Shown piece by piece: positions 8,768-15,793 of a stretch of DNA of 64,000 nucleotides (positions are counted from its first letter, which is position 1; each line of letters opens with the position of its first letter). This DNA is from Polaromonas sp. (lineage in GTDB: Bacteria; Pseudomonadota; Gammaproteobacteria; Burkholderiales; Burkholderiaceae_C). The notes below the pieces were generated by a model that made no database searches, had not been told where the DNA came from, and saw nothing but the letters and a program-made list of their open reading frames with translations. Where the stretch lies: assembly GCF_030680935.1 (NCBI RefSeq), contig NZ_JAUXUP010000065.1, positions 62,001-126,000 of the forward strand, written 5' to 3'. The position numbers and the translations under genes were made by a program.

Positions 8768-9744
8768 GGCGCAAATTCATTGCCCTGGCGACCTTCGCTA
8801 CCGTGGCGCTGGTCTTCACCGCCCTGGCCGCCGCCGTCGCCTTTGGCGGACCCGAGCCTATCGCGCCGCTGGCCAGCATCAACGATCCGTTTGCCAGGGT
8901 TGACTTTTCCACGGTGCCGCCCGCCAGCCGCTACACCGCCCGTGACGGCACGGCCCTGGCCTGGCTGCGTTACCCGGCTGCGGGCATCGCAACGGGCAAC
9001 GCGGCCGCAGCGCGCCGGGTCGTGCTGGTACACGGCTCATCAGCACGCGCCCGCTCATTGCATGTGCTGGCCGGGGCATTGGCGGCGACGGGCCTGGATG
9101 TGGCAGTGCTGGACATGCGCGGCCATGGCGATTCGGGTCCGCGCGGCCATGCTGCCTACATCGGCCAGCTGGAAGACGATATCGAGGACTTCATGCGCGC
9201 CATCCCACACGCCGGGCCCACCACACTCGCGGGCTTTTCATCGGGTGGTGGTTTTGTGCTTCGGTTTGCCGGCAGCACGCGCCAGGACCTGTTTGACCGC
9301 TACGTGTTGCTGGCACCGTTTCTGCACCACAACGCCCCCACCAACATGCCCAACAATGGCGGCTGGGTGTCGGTGGGCTTGCCGCGCATGATCGCTGTCA
9401 CCCTGCTCAATGTCGCGGGCATCTCCACCTGGAACCACCTGCCGGTGCTGCGCTTTGGCCTGAACGACGCGGCGCGCCAATTTCTCACGCCCAGCTACGA
9501 CTTCACGCTGGCCACCAACTTCCGCCCACACGACGACTACCAGGCCGACATCCGCAACGCAAAGCGTCCGATGCGCGTGGTGGCAGGCCGCAGCGACGAA
9601 CTGTTTGACGCCAGCAAGTACGCCGCCGCGTTCGAGGCCGCCGGCCGCGTGGTACCGGTGACCCTGGTGGAAGGCAGCACCCACATGGGCCTGACGCTGG
9701 ACAGCGCCGCCGTTCAGGTCGTCGCACGCGCCTTCGTCCCCTGA
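8764..9744 (+). CDS. Membrane-anchored alpha/beta hydrolase (S33-like lysophospholipase)
   Basis: A 326-residue protein with an N-terminal hydrophobic anchor or uncleaved signal (FIALATFATVALVFTALAAAVAF). The hydrolase domain has VLVHGSSARARSLHVLAG, DMRGHGDSG, the nucleophile elbow GFSSGGG, and final His in EGSTHMGLT, a serine aminopeptidase S33 / monoacylglycerol-lipase pattern. The ATG overlaps the upstream stop by 4 bp (ATGA). Together with the preceding gene it gives two exported esterases beside a carotenoid oxygenase, suggesting envelope lipid or apocarotenoid-ester turnover, which is inference. Confidence 0.83.
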   Translation: MRRKFIALATFATVALVFTALAAAVAFGGPEPIAPLASINDPFARVDFSTVPPASRYTARDGTALAWLRYPAAGIATGNAAAARRVVLVHGSSARARSLHVLAGALAATGLDVAVLDMRGHGDSGPRGHAAYIGQLEDDIEDFMRAIPHAGPTTLAGFSSGGGFVLRFAGSTRQDLFDRYVLLAPFLHHNAPTNMPNNGGWVSVGLPRMIAVTLLNVAGISTWNHLPVLRFGLNDAARQFLTPSYDFTLATNFRPHDDYQADIRNAKRPMRVVAGRSDELFDASKYAAAFEAAGRVVPVTLVEGSTHMGLTLDSAAVQVVARAFVP

Positions 9745-9784
9745 AGCTGCCCCAGCCTAAAATGAAACGCAACACCCACGCCGC

Positions 9785-10087
9785 ATGACCCACCGTCTCA
9801 GCCCCGAAAAACTCGACCAGCTTGCGCGCAAACGCGCCGGTGCCAAACTCGGCTGGTACGCCCATGCCGCCTTGTACCTGGTGGTCAACCTGGCCATGTT
9901 GGCCTTTTCGACGTACGGTTTTGGCAGCCGGTCGTGGTCTGCGTTTCCGCTGCTCGGCTGGGGTCTGGGTCTGGCTTTACATGGGGCATCGGTGTTTCTG
10001 CTCGGCAAGGGCAGCGGCCTGCGCGAGCGCATGGTGCAGCAAGAGCGCGACAAACTCCAACGTCAGCAGGACGGCACACCGCGATGA
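9785..10087 (+). CDS. 2TM-domain protein (copy 2)
   Basis: A 100-residue paralogue of the protein at 5423-5716. It shares LARKRAGAK-LGWY at the front, two hydrophobic helices, a GWG-GL-LHGASVFLL second helix and the tail LRERMVQQERDKLQRQ. The TGA stop overlaps the kinase ATG at 10084 (ATGA), so it is translationally coupled to the LytS-like kinase. As 2TM domains are commonly fused to such kinases, this looks like the split version: a separate membrane partner for the sensor. Partnership is inferred from coupling. Confidence 0.85.
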   Translation: MTHRLSPEKLDQLARKRAGAKLGWYAHAALYLVVNLAMLAFSTYGFGSRSWSAFPLLGWGLGLALHGASVFLLGKGSGLRERMVQQERDKLQRQQDGTPR

Positions 10088-11127
10088 AGATCGACTGGCT
10101 GGCCAAGCTGCGGCACATGCTGCAGGTCATGGCGTTTGCGCTGGCCATCGCCACCATCCAGTACGCTTTCATGCCGGACCGGCCCTATGGCCCGCCGCTG
10201 GTGTATTCGCTGTTTATTGCCACCATCACCTGGGCGGTGATTGACCTGGGCCGTGACTTCTTTCCGTCCAGCCACGAGACCGGCTGGCCCCAGGGCTGGG
10301 CCGCCCTGGCACTGGTGCTGGGCGCGATTGTGCTGGGTTATGTCGTCGGCACCTGGATTGCCAACGCGCTGTGCCAGTATTACGGCTGGTACCCGCCGAA
10401 CGCCGGCCAACAGGACCCGGCCCAGCTGCGAAGCTCCATCCTGATCACTGCGCTGGCCGGTATTGCCGGCAGCTTCTACTTCTACGCCATCAACAAAAGC
10501 GCCTACCTGCAGCGCAAGATGACCGAGGCGCGCCAGCACGCCAGCGAAGCCCGCCTGCGGCTGCTGGAAACCCAGCTTGAGCCCCACATGTTGTTCAACA
10601 CCCTGGCCAATCTGCGCGCGCTGATCAGCACCGACCCGCAGCGCGCACAGGTCATGCTGGACCACATGATTGCCTACCTGCGCGCCACGCTGGGGGCATC
10701 GCTGGCGGCCACCCATCCGCTGCAGGCCGAGTTTGACCGCGTGCGTGACTACCTGGAACTCATGACCATCCGCATGGGCCCACGCCTGAGCTACACGCTG
10801 GAGCTGCCACCTGAGTTGGCCCAGCACCCGGTCCCCACGCTGCTGCTGCAGCCGCTGGTGGAAAACAGCATCAAACACGGGCTGGAGCCCAAGGTAGAGG
10901 GTGGCAACATCAAGGTCAGCGCGCGGCGCGAGGGCGACTTTGTGCTGCTGGAAGTGGCCGATACCGGCGTGGGCCTGTCCGGCACGCAGGAAGACCGGCC
11001 GGGTTTTGGCCTGGCCCAGGTGCGTGAGCGCCTGACCAACAGCTACGGCGCTTCATCTGCTATTGATTTGGTAGCTGGTTACGCAAGCGGTACAAGGGCT
11101 ACAGCCCGATTTCCCTTCAAGCCATGA
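10084..11127 (+). CDS. LytS/YehU-type sensor histidine kinase
   Basis: A 347-residue kinase starting MKIDWLAKLRHM. Four hydrophobic segments fill roughly residues 12-135, then comes a His_kinase domain (LETQLEPHMLFNTLANLRALI, His168) and a HATPase domain with the N box LVENSIKHGL and the G1/G2 boxes DTGVGLSG and RPGFGLAQVRERL. An upstream in-frame extension exists, but ATG 10084 gives ATGA coupling to the 2TM gene. The regulator starts inside its stop (ATGA at 11124). The last ~20 codons (AIDLVAGYASGTRATARF) coincide with a copy of the dispersed repeat described at 11057-11115, so the C-terminal tail was apparently rewritten by insertion. Confidence 0.9.
   Translation: MKIDWLAKLRHMLQVMAFALAIATIQYAFMPDRPYGPPLVYSLFIATITWAVIDLGRDFFPSSHETGWPQGWAALALVLGAIVLGYVVGTWIANALCQYYGWYPPNAGQQDPAQLRSSILITALAGIAGSFYFYAINKSAYLQRKMTEARQHASEARLRLLETQLEPHMLFNTLANLRALISTDPQRAQVMLDHMIAYLRATLGASLAATHPLQAEFDRVRDYLELMTIRMGPRLSYTLELPPELAQHPVPTLLLQPLVENSIKHGLEPKVEGGNIKVSARREGDFVLLEVADTGVGLSGTQEDRPGFGLAQVRERLTNSYGASSAIDLVAGYASGTRATARFPFKP
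11057..11115 (-). repeat. Dispersed ~57-bp repeat, copy A (inside kinase gene)
   Basis: The stretch reads CTGCTATTGATTTGGTAGCT, then GGTTACGCAAGCGG, then GGGCTACAGCCC. It matches the reverse complement of copy C (22407-22462), which has TTGCTATCTATTTGATAGCT and GGTTACGCAAGCCCC. It lies in frame in the last codons of the sensor kinase without breaking it. Confidence 0.72.
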
Positions 11128-11975
11128 GCCAGCACCCGGCCACCGCCCTGATTGCCGAGGACGAGCCCCTGCTGGCCCAGGCGCTGCAGGCCGAGCTGGC
11201 GCGCACCTGGCCGGGGCTGCGCGTGCTGGCCAGCGTGGGCGACGGTATCTCGGCCGTGGCGCAGGCCCTGCAGCTCTTGCCCGACGTGCTGTTTTTTGAC
11301 ATCCGCATGCCGGGCCAGACTGGCCTGGAGGCAGCGGCCGAGCTGGCTGATGAATGGCCGCAGCACACGCCCTTCCCCGCGCTGGTGTTTGTCACCGCCT
11401 ACGACCAGTACGCGGTGCAAGCCTTTGAGGTGCAGGCGGTGGACTACCTGCTCAAGCCGCTACAAGCTGCGCGCCTCGAAAAAACAGTGGCAAAAGTGCA
11501 GCTGGCCCTTGCTGGTCGTGCGCAAACAGCTATCAATTCAGGAGCAAATGCAACAACAGGAACCAGCGCAAACCCGACACTGGATCAGGCGCTGCACCAG
11601 CTGCAATACCTGCTGGCCGCTGCGCAGCCAGCAAGCCCGTCGGCCGGTGCGCCTATCGAGCTGCTACAGGTCAGCGTGGGCAGCAGCATACGCATGGTGC
11701 CCGTCGGTGAGGTGCTGTATTTTGAGGCGGCCGACAAATACGTGCGTGTGCTGACCGCCAGCCACGAGTACCTGATACGCACCGCACTCAAAGACTTGTT
11801 GCCCCAACTCGACCCCCGCAGCTTCTGGCAGATTCACCGGGGCACCGTGGTGCAAAGCAGCGCGATAGACACCGTGCTGCGTGATGAGGCCGGCAAACTC
11901 ACTTTAAGCCTGCGCGGCCGGCCCGAAAAGCTGGCCGTCAGCCGCATGTACAGCCAGCAGTTCCGCGCCATGTAG
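11124..11975 (+). CDS. LytTR-family response regulator
   Basis: A 283-residue regulator with an N-terminal receiver (IAEDEP acidic pair, phospho-acceptor Asp59 in FFDIRMPG, TAYDQYAVQAFEVQAVDYLLKP with the conserved Lys) and a C-terminal LytTR DNA-binding domain (about residues 180-283; VLYFEAADKYVRV, FWQIHRGTVV). The ATG overlaps the kinase stop, so the pair is co-translated. The ~55-residue linker is long and Ala/Asn/Thr-rich; part of it coincides with a diverged copy of the dispersed repeat (11478-11548). Targets cannot be told from the sequence. Confidence 0.92.
   Translation: MSQHPATALIAEDEPLLAQALQAELARTWPGLRVLASVGDGISAVAQALQLLPDVLFFDIRMPGQTGLEAAAELADEWPQHTPFPALVFVTAYDQYAVQAFEVQAVDYLLKPLQAARLEKTVAKVQLALAGRAQTAINSGANATTGTSANPTLDQALHQLQYLLAAAQPASPSAGAPIELLQVSVGSSIRMVPVGEVLYFEAADKYVRVLTASHEYLIRTALKDLLPQLDPRSFWQIHRGTVVQSSAIDTVLRDEAGKLTLSLRGRPEKLAVSRMYSQQFRAM
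11478..11548 (+). repeat. Dispersed repeat, diverged copy B (inside regulator linker)
   Basis: The segment has AAAACAGTGG, then GCTGGCCC, then GTGCGCAAACAGCTATCAA and AGGAGCAA, in the same order as copies C and D (AAAAAGTGG, GGCCAGCCC, GCGTAACCAGCTATCAA, ATAGCAA). The match is weaker than in other copies. It encodes the interdomain linker of the regulator, where an insertion would be tolerated. Confidence 0.5.
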
Positions 11976-12186
11976 CTGGCGCCGTGCTGCAGGCGCCCAT
12001 GGCCAGCAATACCGTGGCAAAGCCCAAGGCGGTTGTGATGCGCGCGAAAGACATGAAATTCCCCCTGCCGTTTTTTGATCCCGGCCATCATAGCGGGGGG
12101 ATGCACCAGACAGGAGCACGCGCCGGCGATCAAAAGTCACAAGCACGGCGGTAGCGCAGGGATTGTGATGCTGTCATGATGGTGGC
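11976..12186. other. Intergenic region without recognised feature
   Basis: The 211 bp between the regulator and the DUF924 gene hold no convincing ORF, terminator or promoter. A weak palindrome around GGCGCCATGG-type sequence is not distinctive. Confidence 0.4.
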
Positions 12187-12846
12187 ATGAGTCCGCCAGA
12201 AAACGCGCCTGAAACCGGCACTACGCCGTCTTCACCCTCTCCGGTTCCGTATGCCCCTGGCGGCCCTTCCCCAGTCAGCCCCGCCTCGGTCATCGACTTC
12301 TGGCTCCACCCCGACATGCGCAAGCGCTGGTTTACCGGCGGCGCCGAGCTTGACAGCGACATCGGGCGCCGGTTTGGTGCAGCCGTGGCGCTGGCCCAGG
12401 CGGGCGACCTCATCGAATGGGAGTCGGAGCCACAAAACCGGCTGGCGCTGATACTGCTGCTTGACCAGTTTCCGCGCAACATCTTTCGCGGCAAGGCCCG
12501 GGCATTTCACGGAGACGCGCGCGCCCAGCGCCTGGTCAGCATCGGCATTGCGCACAAAGCCGACTTGTCCCTGCCGTGGCTGGGCCGCGTATTTTTCTAC
12601 ATGCCGCTGATGCATGCCGAAGACCTGCAGCTGCAGGAAGAAGGCGTACGCCGCTACCGCAGCCTGGCAGCCGCAGCACCGGAAGACCTGCGCGACGTGA
12701 TGCAAAGCAGCCTGACCTATGCCGAACAGCACCGCGACATCATTGCGCGGCTGGGGCGCTTTCCACACCGCAACTCGGCGCTGGGGCGAACCAACACCGC
12801 GCTGGAGTTCGAGTTTCTGAAAATCGGTCCACGCTTCGGTCAATAA
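12187..12846 (+). CDS. DUF924 family protein
   Basis: A 219-residue soluble protein. After a Pro/Ser-rich leader of ~30 residues come the DUF924 hallmarks: VIDFWLHPDMRKRWF, LALILLLDQFPRNIFRGKARAF, AFHGDARAQRLV and FFYMPLMHAEDLQLQE. The family is all-helical, TPR-like in structure, and uncharacterised biochemically. An internal start near the VIDFW segment is possible because the leader is not conserved in character. It stands alone between the LytTR pair and the DUF3455 cluster. Confidence 0.85.
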   Translation: MSPPENAPETGTTPSSPSPVPYAPGGPSPVSPASVIDFWLHPDMRKRWFTGGAELDSDIGRRFGAAVALAQAGDLIEWESEPQNRLALILLLDQFPRNIFRGKARAFHGDARAQRLVSIGIAHKADLSLPWLGRVFFYMPLMHAEDLQLQEEGVRRYRSLAAAAPEDLRDVMQSSLTYAEQHRDIIARLGRFPHRNSALGRTNTALEFEFLKIGPRFGQ

Positions 12847-12878
12847 AACCGGCGGCGCCAGGGCACGCGCGGGGCGGC

Positions 12879-12892
12879 GTGAACTTATTCAC
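12879..12892. promoter_or_regulatory. Short palindrome upstream of DUF3455 gene
   Basis: GTGAACTTATTCAC is a 5-4-5 inverted repeat 150 bp before the DUF3455 start, in an otherwise featureless 195-bp gap. It could be an operator; no regulator is implied by the sequence. Confidence 0.2.
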
Positions 12893-13041
12893 GATTCGCA
12901 CACTTTGGCCTACATCCAGTGCAGCAACTGCTGCGTAACCTGAATGTGCAAGCTGCGCACGGGCCCACCCCTTCATGGCATGCAGTCACCAAGCCTATCG
13001 ACAACAACTGGCGTCTGCCAGCTCACTCAGGAGTTTTCCAC

Positions 13042-13587
13042 ATGATGATCCATACCGCCATGGCCACCGCCACCGTCGCCTTGATTGCCGCCTGCGCCAG
13101 CACGACCCCCGTGATGCCCAGCTACTCGCAGGCCGCCCTGCCCGCTGCGGTGCAGGTCCCGACCGGCAACAAGGTCGCCCTGGAAACCATTGGTGTGGGC
13201 GAGATCACCTACCAGTGCAGCGCCAAAAAAGACATGGCAGGCCAGTTTGAATGGGTGTTTGCGGGCCCCGACGCCAGGTTGCTGGACCGCAGCGGCAAAC
13301 AGGTCGGCAAATACTACGGCCCACCCGCCACCTGGGAGGCAATGGACGGCTCCAAGCTGACCGCCGTGCAACTGGCCGTCGCGCCCCACACGGCCGGCAG
13401 CATTCCGCTGCAACTGGTCAAGGGCAACCCGGCCATGGGCGCGGGCGCCATGCAGGGCGTGACTTACATCCAGCGCGTCAACACCCAGGGCGGTGTTGCC
13501 CCTGCCGCGCCTTGCACAGCCGCCAATCTCTCGGCCAAACAGATCGTCAAGTACCAGGCCGACTACATCTTCTACAAGGCGATGTAA
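13042..13587 (+). CDS. DUF3455 lipoprotein (copy 1)
   Basis: ATG 13042 is chosen because CAGGAG precedes it; the open frame extends upstream but without a signal sequence. The 181-residue protein begins MMIHTAMATATVALIAAC, a short signal with a lipobox-like IAAC, followed by a DUF3455 domain: the pattern YQCSAKKDMAGQFEWVFAGPDARLLD, GKYYGPPATWEAMDGSKLT and the closing YQADYIFYKAM. DUF3455 is a secreted domain of unknown function, also found in fungi. A second, diverged DUF3455 gene lies at 14449. A terminator-like hairpin follows at 13714. Confidence 0.85.
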   Translation: MMIHTAMATATVALIAACASTTPVMPSYSQAALPAAVQVPTGNKVALETIGVGEITYQCSAKKDMAGQFEWVFAGPDARLLDRSGKQVGKYYGPPATWEAMDGSKLTAVQLAVAPHTAGSIPLQLVKGNPAMGAGAMQGVTYIQRVNTQGGVAPAAPCTAANLSAKQIVKYQADYIFYKAM

Positions 13588-13713
13588 ACCCCTTTTTTGC
13601 GTTTTCTCCGGGAAAGTTTGCCGTCATGGTGAGCAGCCGGCTTTGCAGTCATGTGGGGCCGGCTTTTGGGGGCGCTTGCGGGGACTGGTCCGCCAGGCCT
13701 TGCGGGTGACCTC

Positions 13714-13754
13714 GCCCACAGGCAAAAGCTTCGCTGGCGCCTGTGGGGTTTTTT
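13714..13754 (+). terminator. Rho-independent terminator
   Basis: A 9-bp stem CCCACAGGC / GCCTGTGGG with a 15-nt loop is followed by six T residues. It ends the DUF3455 (copy 1) transcript, about 130 bp after the stop. Confidence 0.75.
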
Positions 13755-13862
13755 ACATGGGTAATCAGGCCACAGACGTCACGGCCTGGAGGCAGTCTCC
13801 TACAGGCTGGGCCAGCACTTCACGATTTACTGGAGTTCTCAGCCAGCTGAAGGAGCCCTCTC

Positions 13863-14327
13863 ATGAAAAGCACCCACAACAAATTGCGCGCCCTGGGCAA
13901 AAGCCTGGGTCTGGCTTTTCTGCTGGTGACCGGTACCGCCGCGATGATGAGTGCGTTTTCCGGCGTGACTCCTGCTGAGGTGCCGGGCGCCGTCTTCCGC
14001 CCATCCGCGACCGCCACCATGCCGGGGGCGGTGCAGCAAGCGGCCTCTGATTCCGTCTTGTACCAGCGGGTTATCGACAGCGACGGCAGCCAGCGCTGGG
14101 TGTTGCTGGACGAAAGCCAGGCCCACGCCTTTGCCCCCGCCAGCCGCGACCTGCTGATGGCCGAGCGCCCAGGATCTGAGGCCGCCACCATCAGTCGCGT
14201 CAGCTACACACTGCAGGCCCGACCTGCGGGCTGGGACAGGGTTCTTAAAAACTGCGTCCAGGCAGAAAGCGGCAAGCCCGTGGGTGCTGCTGCGGCTTAC
14301 GACATCGCCTGCGCAAAACTCGGGTAA
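13863..14327 (+). CDS. Exported protein of unknown function
   Basis: A 154-residue protein not recognised as a family. It has a signal peptide (basic MKSTHNKLRALGKS, then hydrophobic LGLAFLLVTGTAAMMSAF). The mature part has YQRVIDSDGSQRWVLLDESQAHAFAP and two late Cys (KNCVQAES, DIACAKLG) that could form a disulphide. AAGGAG is placed well before the ATG. It sits between two DUF3455 lipoprotein genes, so the three may be a small envelope unit, though a terminator precedes it. Confidence 0.7.
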   Translation: MKSTHNKLRALGKSLGLAFLLVTGTAAMMSAFSGVTPAEVPGAVFRPSATATMPGAVQQAASDSVLYQRVIDSDGSQRWVLLDESQAHAFAPASRDLLMAERPGSEAATISRVSYTLQARPAGWDRVLKNCVQAESGKPVGAAAAYDIACAKLG

Positions 14328-14448
14328 ACCCCGGGCTTGCGAGCTGGGTGTTGCGCCGCTTTCCGGCGCAGGCTGCCTGCACCGTCCTACACGCGGTAAC
14401 ACCATATTCAGGTCTACTGGAATCACACCCGCTTCGATTGGAACCGCT

Positions 14449-15072
14449 GTGAGCACCAACCCTTCTTCCCACGCATCTGGCCCCGTCCGCTTCAGCCAGA
14501 GCGGCAAAAAGCACCGCCTGGGTTACCTGCTGCTGGCGATCGGCAGCGCTGCCGTGCTGGGCGGCTGCGGATCGCGCCCCATCCTCGCCTTGACCAACGC
14601 CTTTGCCCAGCAGGACGTCCCCGCCACCTTGCGCGTGCCCGCTGGCCACCAGCCGGTGTTGCAGGCACACAGCAACGGCAGGCTGGTTTACGAATGCCAG
14701 GCCATCAAACGCTCGCCCTTTGAATACGAGTGGCTGGCGCGAAACCCCGACATTGATCTGACCGACGCGCGCGGCGACAACATCAAACACAAGCCAGGCG
14801 CACGCGCCAGCTGGGCGCACCGTGACGGCTCCACCGTGCAGTCGCGCGAGTTTGTCGAGGTACCCAATGGCAGCCACAACCTGCCGCTGCAAACCTACAA
14901 GGTAGAGCCAGCCGCCGCCCCAGGTGCGCTGCACAACATCAGTTATGTCCAGCGCCTGCGCACGGTGGGCGGCTGGCTGACCGTCGTCCCCTGCACCTCG
15001 GCGCAACTGGGTATGCGGGTCACAGTGCCGTATGAGGCCGACTACGTGTTCTGGCGCCCCATCGGATCTTGA
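14449..15072 (+). CDS. DUF3455 lipoprotein (copy 2)
   Basis: GTG 14449 gives a 207-residue product with a cytoplasmic lead of ~24 residues, a hydrophobic stretch (LGYLLLAIGSAAVLGGC) and a lipobox LGGC. The mature part parallels copy 1: YECQAIKRSPFEYEWLARNPDIDL, HKPGARASWAHRDGSTV, ISYVQRLRTVGG, VPCTSAQLG and VPYEADYVFW, so it is a diverged DUF3455 paralogue. The long lead before the signal and the weak ribosome site make the exact start uncertain. A strong bidirectional terminator follows. Confidence 0.78.
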   Translation: MSTNPSSHASGPVRFSQSGKKHRLGYLLLAIGSAAVLGGCGSRPILALTNAFAQQDVPATLRVPAGHQPVLQAHSNGRLVYECQAIKRSPFEYEWLARNPDIDLTDARGDNIKHKPGARASWAHRDGSTVQSREFVEVPNGSHNLPLQTYKVEPAAAPGALHNISYVQRLRTVGGWLTVVPCTSAQLGMRVTVPYEADYVFWRPIGS

Positions 15073-15101
15073 GCCGCCGCGCCACGTCAGCAGCACCCAT
15101 A

Positions 15102-15140
15102 AAAAAGCCCGCAGGCTCAAGGCCTGCGGGCTTTTTTTAG
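15102..15140. terminator. Bidirectional Rho-independent terminator
   Basis: AAAAAAGCCCGCAGGC, a TCAA loop, then GCCTGCGGGCTTTTTTT form a near-perfect stem flanked by A-run and T-run. It serves both DUF3455 copy 2 (+) and the PXPV protein gene (-), which converge here. Confidence 0.95.
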
Positions 15141-15158
15141 CCTGGGCGTCTCAAGTGA

Positions 15159-15608
15159 TCAATGGCCGTAGTAATAGCCTTGGGGCTTGAAACCCTGGGG
15201 GCCATGTACATAGGGCTGCGGGCCATGGCTTTGGACGTAATGGCCGTTGCTGCGGTAACCGCCGTGGCGGTTGTCGTCATCGCGGCCATGGTGGCCATGC
15301 CGTTTGTGCCAGCCGTGCGGGCGGCCGTAATAGACAGGCGCCGGCTGTACATAGACAGGCTGCGGCTGGTAATACACGGGGGCCGGTTGCACATAGACGG
15401 GTTGCTGGTACACCGGCTGATACACCGGATAGGCGTTGCTCACACCCACATGCACACCGGGCAAACCGACTCCGACTGAAAATGACACATCGCTGCGCGC
15501 CTGGGCGCCGCCCGAAAAGGCCATGGCGGCCAGGGCCAGCGCCGCCGTGGCGCCTGCCATCAGCAGCGCCCTTTTGGGCAGTGCGGCCAGCGTTGTTGAT
15601 TGAAGCAT
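15159..15608 (-). CDS. Exported PXPV-repeat, Tyr/His/Gly-rich protein
   Basis: Start ATG at 15608 has AGGAG upstream (a longer open frame exists). The 149-residue product has a signal peptide (ALLMAGATAALALAAMAF, cleavage near AQA), then a short VSFSVGVGLPGVHVGV segment, then Tyr-Pro repeats of PVYVQPAPVYY type and a His/Gly/Asp-rich tail (HKRHGHHGRDDDNRHGG) ending in QGYYYGH. The PXPV motif defines a small secreted family in Burkholderiales. The His/Asp-rich tail could bind metals, which is inference. Its upstream region faces glnS. Confidence 0.82.
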   Translation of the reverse strand: MLQSTTLAALPKRALLMAGATAALALAAMAFSGGAQARSDVSFSVGVGLPGVHVGVSNAYPVYQPVYQQPVYVQPAPVYYQPQPVYVQPAPVYYGRPHGWHKRHGHHGRDDDNRHGGYRSNGHYVQSHGPQPYVHGPQGFKPQGYYYGH

Positions 15609-15793
15609 TGTTGATCTCCTGTAATCGGGCAGGAAGCGCCCTGACAGGTATTTAACGTTGCAGTGCCGTAACGGCTTACCGCCTGCACAGTGAAGACGGT
15701 AGCCAAAAGTAACTTTACTTGCTACTTTACAAAGCGCGGTGCGCCTGGGGTGGCGTACCAGCACGGCCGGGGCGGCACACTAGAATCAAACAC

